The translations under genes were made by a program, and so were the position numbers. The notes beneath the pieces were generated by a model. It saw nothing but the letters and a program-made list of their open reading frames with translations. It was not told the origin of the DNA and did not search any database. This document shows positions 7,014 to 13,329 of a stretch of 13,329 nucleotides of DNA, piece after piece. Origin of the DNA: an uncultured delta proteobacterium (lineage in GTDB: Bacteria > RBG-13-61-14 > DRUE01); the NCBI GenBank assembly GCA_903897985.1, contig CAIUDS010000608.1, positions 1 to 13,329 of the forward strand, read 5' to 3'. Numbering within the stretch: the stretch's first letter is position 1; each line of letters opens with the position of its first letter.

Positions 7014-7396
7014 GGTTTATTCTCCTTTTGCTTCAATAAATTCTCGACCTGATGCACAAACGCCTTGGGACTGAAGGGTTTCGGGATTATGAATTCGGCG
7101 CCCGCCTCCCGGCAGGGCTCCAGATATCTGCCCGCGTCGCCGGCCGTCATCATCACCACCATAATTTTTTTCAAGTTATGGTCCGTCTTTAATAGACGCA
7201 GCAACTCGAGTCCGCTCCATTTCCCGGGCAGGAAAATATCCAGGACCAGCACCTTTGGCCTTTGCGACCGGATCAGTTCGAGGCCGGTCTCGGCGCTGCC
7301 CGCGGTGGTCACCGCCCACCCTTTTTCGGTGAAGGCATGGGCCAGGATCCTCCGGATCAGCTGGTCATCATCAATGATCACGATCGGTTCAGCCAT
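7010..7396 (-). CDS. Stand-alone response-regulator receiver protein (proximal)
   Basis: A 128-residue single REC domain without an effector domain. Acidic residues are at IIDDDQ (7-12), the phospho-acceptor is Asp53 in VLVLDIFLP, the switch residue is Thr84 in VMMTAGD, and Lys106 sits in the canonical IPKPFSP. One unusual point is the loop after the phosphorylation site. LPGKWSGLELL has five residues from the Pro to the Gly where the usual D-x-x-x-P-x-x-x-G has four, that is, a one-residue insertion with a bulky Trp60 next to the active site. Its start overlaps the end of the histidine kinase gene by eight bases and its stop overlaps the next receiver by four, so the three are certainly one transcript and probably translationally coupled. 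It is the most likely direct phosphorylation target of the kinase. Confidence 0.94.
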   Translation of the reverse strand: MAEPIVIIDDDQLIRRILAHAFTEKGWAVTTAGSAETGLELIRSQRPKVLVLDIFLPGKWSGLELLRLLKTDHNLKKIMVVMMTAGDAGRYLEPCREAGAEFIIPKPFSPKAFVHQVENLLKQKENKP

Positions 7397-8858
7397 CTCT
7401 CATCGTCCCCGGAATCCAGAAATAGAAAACACTGCCCCGGCCCAAGCCTCCGCTCTCCAGCCAGATCCTGCCGCCATGGCCTTCATCAATAATGCGCCGC
7501 GCGATGGGCAAGCCCAGGCCCGCGCCCTGGGCGTGATGCTCGATATTCTCGGCGCGGTGAAATTTTTCAAAAACCTTCTTCAAGTCTTCCTGGGCGATCC
7601 CGAGGCCCTGGTCGCGGACCGAGACCATCGCGCCCTGGTCAACCTCCTTGCTCTCAACCCAGATTTCGCGCCCGGGCTCCGAATATTTGACCGCGTTGGC
7701 CAACAGGTTAACCATCACCTGCTTGATCCGGTCGCGATCAAACCAGATTTCCCGGCCGAACCCAAGGCTGAGATGAATGGTCATTTTCCTTTGCTCGGTC
7801 TCGACCTGGAGAGAATCCACCGCTTCCTTCAGAACCGGGTCCAGCGCGGTCAGAACATACTGATAAATCAGCCGGCCGGATTCGAGCCGGCTCATGTCCA
7901 GAATCTCGTTCACCATCCGCGCCAGGCGCCGCGCTTCCTGATAAATGATCTGGTTGAAGTCGTTTTTCTCCTTTTCCTCGAGGTTCCCCTGGGCCAGGTA
8001 CTCGGCATAGCCCAGGATATTGGACAGGGGGGTGCGCAGTTCGTGTCCGACCAGGCTCAAAAAGTCGTCTTTCACCTTGTCCTTTTCCTTCAACTCCTCC
8101 ATGGCTTGCTCCAGCTTGAGGGTCTTCTCCTTGAGCTGACGCATCAGCTTGCTCTCCCGCATGTCCCGCACGATCGCCAGGATTCCCACCAGTTGGTTTC
8201 CCTCTCCCCGGATCACCGCCCCGTTGAGACTCGCCTCGATTTCCTCGCCGGCCCGGGTCCGAAGCGTCAAATTCGCTTCCTGGACATGGTCGTATTTCAT
8301 GATCAGGCCGAAGCGCCGGGTGGACCTCTGAATCTCCGCGGGGTCGTCCGAGAACAGCCTGCCCACGGGCAGACCGATCAGTTCCAGTTTATGGTAGCCC
8401 AGCATCTGCGAAAGCGCCTGGTTGATGGCGATCACCTTGCCCTCGATATTGACCAGGAACGCTCCATCCAGGATGCTGGAAAACATTTCCTCCATGGCCG
8501 GGGTGAGCGCGGTTTCCCAATAGTCGCCTTCGGCCCGCAGGCCTTTGTTTTCCCAGCACCAGAAAATATGGTCTTCTTTGAGCGGCTCCGGCCGGACCAT
8601 GGCCGCAACCACCCGGCCCGACGAATCGGCCAGACGCAGATGCTTAATGGCAACGCCGTCGGCATGCTTGGAGTTGAGGCTCCGGAGCCAGGCCGAGAAA
8701 TCCTTGCGGTCTTCGGGATGAACATATTGCTCAAGGGGATCGCCGGATTTGACCGGGAAGAAAATTTGGCTGAACCCGGGGCTCTGGTATTTAACCAAGC
8801 CCTTCTGAGAAATCAACAGAAAGGGCTGAACCTTGAGTTCTGATAATCTGAGTTCCAA
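7389..8858 (-). CDS. Soluble PAS-domain sensor histidine kinase
   Basis: A 489-residue histidine kinase with no membrane segment, so it senses a cytoplasmic signal. Residues 12-102 look like a divergent PAS-type sensor (VHPEDRKDF at 46-54 is typical of PAS). A clearer PAS domain spans about 122-232 (ILDGAFLVNIEGKVIAINQA, then LGYHKLELIG, ending VGILAIVRDM). A coiled coil of about 235-264 leads into the dimerisation domain with H-box GHELRTPL, phospho-acceptor His272. The ATP domain has the N-box NLLANAVKYS (384-393), G1 VRDQGLGIA, F-box FEKFHR and G2 GAGLGL (445-450), all intact. No receiver or Hpt domain is attached. Translation starts with TTG at 8858. This is supported by AAAAGGAGG (8875-8867) eight bases upstream and by the absence of any early ATG. 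The gene overlaps the proximal receiver by eight bases. Phosphotransfer to one or both receivers is expected. Confidence 0.95.
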   Translation of the reverse strand: MELRLSELKVQPFLLISQKGLVKYQSPGFSQIFFPVKSGDPLEQYVHPEDRKDFSAWLRSLNSKHADGVAIKHLRLADSSGRVVAAMVRPEPLKEDHIFWCWENKGLRAEGDYWETALTPAMEEMFSSILDGAFLVNIEGKVIAINQALSQMLGYHKLELIGLPVGRLFSDDPAEIQRSTRRFGLIMKYDHVQEANLTLRTRAGEEIEASLNGAVIRGEGNQLVGILAIVRDMRESKLMRQLKEKTLKLEQAMEELKEKDKVKDDFLSLVGHELRTPLSNILGYAEYLAQGNLEEKEKNDFNQIIYQEARRLARMVNEILDMSRLESGRLIYQYVLTALDPVLKEAVDSLQVETEQRKMTIHLSLGFGREIWFDRDRIKQVMVNLLANAVKYSEPGREIWVESKEVDQGAMVSVRDQGLGIAQEDLKKVFEKFHRAENIEHHAQGAGLGLPIARRIIDEGHGGRIWLESGGLGRGSVFYFWIPGTMRDG

Positions 8859-8904
8859 GTCTCGCGCCTCCTTTTACCTAGGGCTGAACTGACTTCATGA
8901 CTTT

Positions 8905-8933
8905 ATATTAATACCTGGCATTAAAAAGAGCAA
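8905..8933 (-). promoter_or_regulatory. Weak candidate promoter before the histidine kinase
   Basis: In the 94-base gap between the ATPase and kinase genes the minus strand carries TTGCTC (8933-8928), 17 bases, then TAATAT (8910-8905). Matches to the consensus are partial (three of six and four of six). No terminator is visible between the two genes, so the kinase and receivers may be read from the upstream promoter, from this one, or from both. Confidence 0.3.
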
Positions 8934-8952
8934 GCGCAATCGAAAATTTTAT

Positions 8953-10068
8953 CTATTTCTCGTCCAGATTATCCAGCATCTGGTCAATTTCGCTTTGTTC
9001 GCTTTTCGCCGGTTGCTGCGCGGGCGCCGGCTTCTTTTCCGGTTTCGCGGCCGCGGGTTTCTCCTTGCTCTCGATAATGTTGCTGAGCATATTATCGAAC
9101 TCCTCGGTTTCTTCCGCGTCCTTTTCGCTCACCACCGCGTTATTGATCGCGCTTTCCAACTCGGCTTCGGTCGAGTCCCCGACCTCCGGCTCCGACTCCT
9201 CGGCGGGGGCCGCGGCAGGCGCCACTTTGAGCCGGGCCTCTTTTTTCTCCGGCCGTTTGACGGTCAGACCCAGGTCCGTGGCGATGACCTTGACCAGGTT
9301 CTCGTCAATGTTTTTCTGTTTCAAGAGGTATCCCTCGAACAGGGAGTTGTCGCAGATGGTGTTGATCAGGCGGGGGATGCCGCGGGAATACAGATGAACC
9401 AGGTCCATGGCCTTGGGCCCGAAGAACTGGGCCTTGGCGCCGGCCAGGCGCAGCCGGTGGTTGATGTAGCCCTCGGCCGACTCCCGGTTGAAACTCTCCA
9501 GCCGGCATTTGATCGCAATCCTCTGGGCCAGGGGCTCGTCCAGGTGCAGGTGCTCCTCGAGGTCGGGCAGGCCGAAAAACACGAAGGTGATCAATTTGCC
9601 GTCCATCTCCAGGTTCAACAGCCCCCGGAATTCCTCCATGATGTCCTTGCTCCGCAGCATCTGCGCCTCGTCCACCAGCACCACCGCCTTCTTGCCCTTG
9701 TCGTGCAACTCGATCAGGCGGTTATAGAGCTGGTTCAAAAGCTTGAGCTTCTCCGGCGCCGGATCCTCGATCCCGAGCTGGCGGGTGATCCTGGTCAAAA
9801 GCCAGTCCGCGGTGATCTGGGAATGGATGATGACCAGGAGCGCGGACTCGTATTCCGCTTCCGGCAGGTTGTCCAGCATCCGGCGCGCCAAAATGGTCTT
9901 GCCGGTCCCGATCTCGCCCAGGAGCACGGCCAGGCCCTTCATGGTGTCCACCGCATACATCAGCCGGAGCATGGCTCTTGAATGCTGGGCGCTGTTGAAA
10001 TAAAATTTCAAGTTCTGCGCCTGGCTGAACGGCTCTTCTTCCAGACCATAAAATTCCAAATAATCCAT
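8953..10068 (-). CDS. ExeA/GspA-type AAA ATPase with acidic repeat tail
   Basis: A 371-residue cytoplasmic ATPase of the AAA_22/ExeA-like family, whose members help assemble secretion or polysaccharide-export machines or, in transposition, activate a transposase. It opens with the family signature MDYLEFYGLEEEPFS. Walker A is GEIGTGKT (51-58), Walker B is AVVLVDEAQ (128-136), LAQRIAIKCRLESF (180-193) carries the probable Arg finger, and SRGIPRLINTICDNSL (228-243) is the usual lid motif. The core ends near 270. A 100-residue tail rich in Ala, Pro, Glu and Lys follows; it has no membrane segment or peptidoglycan-binding domain such as GspA carries. The tail has three copies of E-[LFI]-[ED]-x-[AM]-[IL]-x-N-[AIL], at 303-311, 323-331 and 360-368, the last almost at the C-terminus. 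The gene begins 16 bases after the TPR gene, with GGGAG six bases before the ATG, so the two are co-expressed. No transposase or secretin gene lies in the window. Confidence 0.9.
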   Translation of the reverse strand: MDYLEFYGLEEEPFSQAQNLKFYFNSAQHSRAMLRLMYAVDTMKGLAVLLGEIGTGKTILARRMLDNLPEAEYESALLVIIHSQITADWLLTRITRQLGIEDPAPEKLKLLNQLYNRLIELHDKGKKAVVLVDEAQMLRSKDIMEEFRGLLNLEMDGKLITFVFFGLPDLEEHLHLDEPLAQRIAIKCRLESFNRESAEGYINHRLRLAGAKAQFFGPKAMDLVHLYSRGIPRLINTICDNSLFEGYLLKQKNIDENLVKVIATDLGLTVKRPEKKEARLKVAPAAAPAEESEPEVGDSTEAELESAINNAVVSEKDAEETEEFDNMLSNIIESKEKPAAAKPEKKPAPAQQPAKSEQSEIDQMLDNLDEK

Positions 10069-10084
10069 CTTCCGCTCCCGCTAA

Positions 10085-13000
10085 CTAGACATAACTGATC
10101 TTCTTGTTCTTCTTTTTCTTCTCATCCTCTTCCGCCTTCGTCTCGGCCGCGCTTTCCGGCTCGCTCAACGCCGCGCTTTCCCAACTCGCTTCTCCCCGGC
10201 TCGGGGCTTCCTCCCGCCGGGGCTTGGCCCCGCTTAAGCGGCCCTTGAGTTCCTGAATCTTGGACCCCACCTCCCGGAAACCCGGGTCCAGCGACTGGGT
10301 TTTCTCGAACATCTTCAAAGCCTTGTTCAAGTCTCCCAACCCGGTCCAGGCTTGGGCCAACTCGTAGAACAGCGCCGTTTTTTCCTTCTCGGTTATGCCC
10401 GGAGCGCTGATCCCGCTCTCGAATTCTTCGATCGCCTTCTCATGCCGGCCGCGCTCGGAATGGCACAGCCCGATCATCAAGTGGCAGTCGGTGACATTGT
10501 GGCCCGCCTTCAAAGCCGCCCGGAACTCGTGCTCCGCGTCGTCATGCAATCCCATTTCCTTGTAGGCGATCCCCAGATCGTAATGGGTGGCCGCGTCATC
10601 CTCGTCCACCACCTTGCTCACCCCGTTCTTGAAAGACTTGAACATATCGTCAAAGGAATACTTCTCGCTGGTGCTCAGCCCCGAAACCTTGGGCGCCGGA
10701 CCCAGGTCTTCTTTTTCCAGCTCCGCGGCCAAGTCAAAAAGCCCGGCCTCTTCCGAGCCGCCTAAAAGATCCCCGGCCGGGGCCGCCTCGGCGCTCGCCG
10801 TGGAAGCCGCAGCCGCTTCGCTTTCAACCGCCGCCGGCTCCGCTTCCGCGCTGATTTCCGGCCCCTCCGTAATGCGCGCCGGCGTCTCCGCCTCAATGGC
10901 CTCTTCCGCGGCCGCCGCAGGTTGCTCCGGCGCCGGGGCTTCTTCCATCTCCGCCTTCAACCCGGCTTCCGCCTCGGCCTCGACCTCCGGAGCCGCTTCC
11001 GCTCCAGCGCCGGCCTCGGCCGCTGGCGCGTCCGTTGCCCTGTTTTCTTCCGCGGAGAGGACCACCTCTTCCTCGATTACCTCCTCGGTTTCCGGCTTAG
11101 CTTCCGCCTGCTCTTCCCCGGCCGCGGCTTCCACGCTCGGCTCGGGTTCAGCCTCAACTTTTTCTTCTTTCTCCGCGGAAAAATCTATTCCAACATCAAT
11201 TTCTTCCGAAGCCCCGGTTGCCCGCTGCTCCGCGATTTCCTCTTCCTCCAGGACCTCGCCCTCTTCCGTCTCCTCTTCCTCGATCACCATCGCGGCCGGC
11301 TTGGGCTCCGGCCCAAGCTCCACTTCCACCTCTTCCGCTTCCGCCTCGCCCGCCTTGCTCTTGACCGCAGCCTCGACTTCCTTAACCCGGCTCAAGGCCT
11401 GCGGGTTTTTCGGATCCTTCTTTAAAATCTCCAGATACACCCGGAGCGCTTCCTCTTCCAAACCCTGTTGCGCATAAAATTCGGCTTCCTCCAAATCCTC
11501 CTTAAAATCCGAAGCCGCCTCGGAAACGCTTGGGGGCGGGGCCGGCGCCGTTTTGGCTTTGGCAACAACCGCCGGCGCCGGTTTCGCCGCGGGTTTGACT
11601 TCCGGAGGTTTGGCCGCCGCTTTGGCAGGAGCGGGCTGTTGCGCGACTTTGGCCGCAGCCGGTTTGGCCGGCGCCGCTTTGGCCGCCGGCTCTTCGTCCA
11701 ACTCCACCGGAACCTCTTCCTCGACAATCTCCGGCTCCTCCGCCACCTCCGCCGGGGCCGCCTCGGGCGCCGCCTTCTTCTTCTCCAACTCTCCGTGCGC
11801 CTTCTTGAGCCAGCCCTCCGCGGCCTTTTCATCCGGCTTGACCTGCAAAATCTCGCGCGCGGCTTCCACCAGCGACTTCCAGTCGCTCTTCTTTTCCGCC
11901 AGCGAAGCTATCGTTCTCAGGGTTTCCAGCGCCGCGGTCTGGTTCTTGGCGTCGGTTTCTATATTCTTGAGCCGCTTGAAAGCCTCGATATTTTCCGGAT
12001 CGTTCTTGAGCACGGACTGGACATGGGTAAGGGCCTTGTCGCGCAGACCATACTTGAGATAAACATCGGCCTCGGTCAAGTGCTCCTGGATCTGCTCCGG
12101 CGAAAGCCGCTCTTCCGCGGGTTTGGACTCAGGCTCCGTCTCGATTACCGCCTCTTCCTCAACCGCCTCCTCCAACTCCTCGATCCCGGACTCGACCTCC
12201 GCTTCCTTCTCCTCCGCGCTTTCGCTCAGCTCCACCACTTCCTCGGACTTGGCCGGCTCGGCCGGCCCGGCGCTCGCAACCGCCTTTTTGGCCAGTTCGT
12301 CATTGGGGTCGAGTTCCAGGACTTTTTGCAAGGCTTCCCGCGCCTTGGTCCTTAAGCCCTGCTTCTGGTATCCCCGGGCCAGTTCCTTGAACAGGTTGAC
12401 CGCCTCTTCCTTGCGCTCGAGTTTCTGGCAGACCTGAGCCAGATTGCCCAGGGTCTGAAGGTCATCCGGCTCCATCTGATGAATCCTGGCCAGGGCCGGG
12501 TAGGCGCGGTCATAAACCTTGCGCTTGAGATAGACCTGGCAAAGCTCTTTAAGGTTCTCGCCGTTGTCCGGGTCGGCCTTGGCCAGCTTCTCCATCAGCC
12601 GCACATAATCCTCGAACCGGTTCTGCTCCTTCAGTTCGTCCAGCGCCCGCCGGAAGGCCTGATAGCCTTCCTTCTTCATGGCGTTCTTGTAATAAACCTC
12701 GGCCAGCTTGGTCAGGTTCATCACATTCTTCGGGTCCAGCTCCGCCATCTTGTGGTAGGTGTCCAGGGCCTCTTTCAATTTGCCGTCTTTTTCAAAATTG
12801 CCCGCGATCCGCTGGTACTGCGACATGGCGTCGCCGTTCATGCCCAAGCGCTGGTACAGGTCGGCCATCAACAGGCAAATGTCGTCGCGGTTTTCTTCAA
12901 TGGTCAGTAATTGCTTATAAACCGCAATGGCCTTGGAATAGAACCCGTCCTTGGTATAATACTTGGCGGCCTCGCCATAGTGTTTTATGGCGCCTTCCTT

Positions 13001-13162
13001 GTTCTTGAGCTTGGAATAGAGGTCCCCAATTTTGAGGTGAACTTTTACATCTTTCTTATCTATTTCAATTACTTTAAGATATTCCTTGACCGCCTTGTCG
13101 TTCTGGCCCTTTTGCGCCAGCTTTTGAGCGGAAATAAGCAGCTTTTCCTTTTCTTTGCTCAT
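10085..13162 (-). CDS. Large TPR-repeat scaffold protein with acidic Ala/Glu linkers
   Basis: A 1025-residue, probably cytoplasmic protein with no signal peptide or membrane segment. TPR helices fill about 8-295. An acidic linker (300-352) leads to more TPR-like helices (358-455), then an Ala/Pro/Lys stretch (462-548). A short TPR unit (552-600) is followed by 200 residues dominated by Glu and Ala (603-800), then two conserved-looking motifs, FDLAAELEKED (809-819) and YSFDDMFKSFKNG (835-847). The C-terminal TPRs span about 857-975 (THYDLGIAYKEMG at 859-871). The tail is acidic, then Lys-rich, ending KKISYV. The units starting EADVYLKYGLRDKAL (364) and EAEFYAQQGLEEEAL (559) are internal copies of one module. 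The architecture suits a multi-partner scaffold. The partner is most likely the ATPase encoded 16 bases downstream. The ATG at 13162 has only a modest AAGGG upstream. A biochemical role cannot be assigned; similar proteins are usually annotated only as TPR proteins. Confidence 0.88.
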   Translation of the reverse strand: MSKEKEKLLISAQKLAQKGQNDKAVKEYLKVIEIDKKDVKVHLKIGDLYSKLKNKEGAIKHYGEAAKYYTKDGFYSKAIAVYKQLLTIEENRDDICLLMADLYQRLGMNGDAMSQYQRIAGNFEKDGKLKEALDTYHKMAELDPKNVMNLTKLAEVYYKNAMKKEGYQAFRRALDELKEQNRFEDYVRLMEKLAKADPDNGENLKELCQVYLKRKVYDRAYPALARIHQMEPDDLQTLGNLAQVCQKLERKEEAVNLFKELARGYQKQGLRTKAREALQKVLELDPNDELAKKAVASAGPAEPAKSEEVVELSESAEEKEAEVESGIEELEEAVEEEAVIETEPESKPAEERLSPEQIQEHLTEADVYLKYGLRDKALTHVQSVLKNDPENIEAFKRLKNIETDAKNQTAALETLRTIASLAEKKSDWKSLVEAAREILQVKPDEKAAEGWLKKAHGELEKKKAAPEAAPAEVAEEPEIVEEEVPVELDEEPAAKAAPAKPAAAKVAQQPAPAKAAAKPPEVKPAAKPAPAVVAKAKTAPAPPPSVSEAASDFKEDLEEAEFYAQQGLEEEALRVYLEILKKDPKNPQALSRVKEVEAAVKSKAGEAEAEEVEVELGPEPKPAAMVIEEEETEEGEVLEEEEIAEQRATGASEEIDVGIDFSAEKEEKVEAEPEPSVEAAAGEEQAEAKPETEEVIEEEVVLSAEENRATDAPAAEAGAGAEAAPEVEAEAEAGLKAEMEEAPAPEQPAAAAEEAIEAETPARITEGPEISAEAEPAAVESEAAAASTASAEAAPAGDLLGGSEEAGLFDLAAELEKEDLGPAPKVSGLSTSEKYSFDDMFKSFKNGVSKVVDEDDAATHYDLGIAYKEMGLHDDAEHEFRAALKAGHNVTDCHLMIGLCHSERGRHEKAIEEFESGISAPGITEKEKTALFYELAQAWTGLGDLNKALKMFEKTQSLDPGFREVGSKIQELKGRLSGAKPRREEAPSRGEASWESAALSEPESAAETKAEEDEKKKKNKKISYV

Positions 13163-13233
13163 GTATAGTTAGCCCTTGCCCTCAAAAGTCAAAGGAACCA
13201 CCCTATTGGGACACCAATCCCCCATACTTTAAT

Positions 13234-13262
13234 ATTATAAAAAAAATTACCCCCCCCGTCAA
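13234..13262 (-). promoter_or_regulatory. Strong sigma70-like promoter of the TPR-ATPase cluster, with homopolymer spacer
   Basis: On the minus strand TTGACG (13262-13257) and a perfect TATAAT (13239-13234) are separated by exactly 17 bases. The spacer consists largely of two homopolymer runs, G8 (13257-13250, including the last base of the -35) and T8 (13246-13239, running into the -10). A start point near 13227 gives a leader of about 65 bases. Loss or gain of a base in either run would alter the spacer length, so promoter strength could change by slipped-strand mispairing. Confidence 0.75.
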
Positions 13263-13329
13263 GCACAAAATGCCCATCTCCCTCAGATCGCTCAGAACCC
13301 TCTGATTTAGATGCTGGAAGGGGGTGGCG
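13263..13329. other. Upstream edge region, no gene recognised
   Basis: The last 67 bases hold no recognisable gene. On the plus strand TCAGA-ACCC-TCTGA can form a 5-bp hairpin, followed by TTTAG; it may belong to a transcript from outside the window. On the minus strand one frame stays open from the edge through the promoter to a TGA at 13191-13189, but its product resembles no family I know. Confidence 0.3.

Noticed and set aside
7065..8843. Open frame of 592 codons on the plus strand, opposite the kinase and proximal receiver
   Set aside because: It is fully antisense to an intact histidine kinase and receiver with all motifs. Its product is rich in His, Leu, Gln and Arg without domains, as expected for the shadow of GC-rich genes.
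8995..9981. Open frame of 328 codons on the plus strand, opposite the ATPase
   Set aside because: It is antisense to an ATPase with intact Walker motifs, and its composition is that of a reverse-strand shadow.
8953..10068. ATPase as a transposition helper (IstB/TniB-like)
   Set aside because: No transposase, terminal inverted repeats or target duplications are nearby, and the opening signature and lid motif fit the ExeA-like group better.
13195..13230. Riboswitch or structured leader before the TPR gene
   Set aside because: Only a 5-bp ATTGG/CCAAT hairpin is possible, and nothing matches a known riboswitch core.
13189..13329. 46-codon minus-strand frame open from the window edge to a TGA
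   Set aside because: It runs through a near-perfect promoter and both homopolymer tracts, and its product matches nothing I recognise. It could be the end of a gene outside the window, but the promoter reading is much stronger.

Overview
The window is about 13.3 kb of GC-rich bacterial chromosome with ten protein-coding genes, nine complete and one cut by the left edge. No rRNA, tRNA, CRISPR, transposase, integrase or phage gene is visible. Promoters of the TTGACN-17-TATAAT type, mostly strong GGAGG ribosome binding sites and exported proteins with ordinary signal peptides fit a free-living bacterium, probably Gram-negative. The long TPR protein with Ala/Glu-rich linkers next to an ExeA-type ATPase is a style I associate with Desulfobacterota, Acidobacteriota/Aminicenantes and similar lineages. 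That placement is only an inference; no phylogenetic marker is complete here.

Layout, left to right. (1) Minus strand, 1-1796: a small heat-shock protein gene (Hsp20) followed by lon (5' part only), 25 bases apart, behind a sigma70-like promoter; a protein-quality-control operon. (2) A divergent gap of about 300 bases. (3) Plus strand, 2031-3284: a Cys/Met-metabolism PLP enzyme of the O-acetylhomoserine sulfhydrylase/cystathionine gamma-synthase fold. (4) Plus strand, 3304-6514: a compact three-gene operon made of an exported START/SRPBCC-like lipid-binding-fold protein, a metal-dependent cyclase/kynurenine-formamidase-family hydrolase, and an exported YtcJ-type amidohydrolase. The first two overlap by GTGA, the third starts 4 bases after the second stops, and the operon promoter sits so close to the first ATG that the mRNA is probably leaderless. 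(5) A 112-base convergent gap with short inverted repeats. (6) Minus strand, 13262 down to 6627: a five-gene cluster reading TPR protein (1025 aa), ExeA/GspA-type AAA ATPase (371 aa), soluble PAS histidine kinase (489 aa) and two stand-alone receiver proteins (128 aa each). TPR to ATPase is 16 bases; kinase to receiver overlaps by 8 bases and receiver to receiver by 4.

The most interesting part is region 6. It pairs a large TPR scaffold and an AAA ATPase with a cytoplasmic phosphorelay that has no DNA-binding output domain, so any output is probably through protein-protein contact. The ATPase tail carries three copies of a 9-residue acidic amphipathic motif, and a related motif occurs in the TPR protein. 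The TPR promoter has T8 and G8 homopolymer tracts in its spacer, which could make expression switchable by slippage. These functional links are inferences; the gene identities are well supported.
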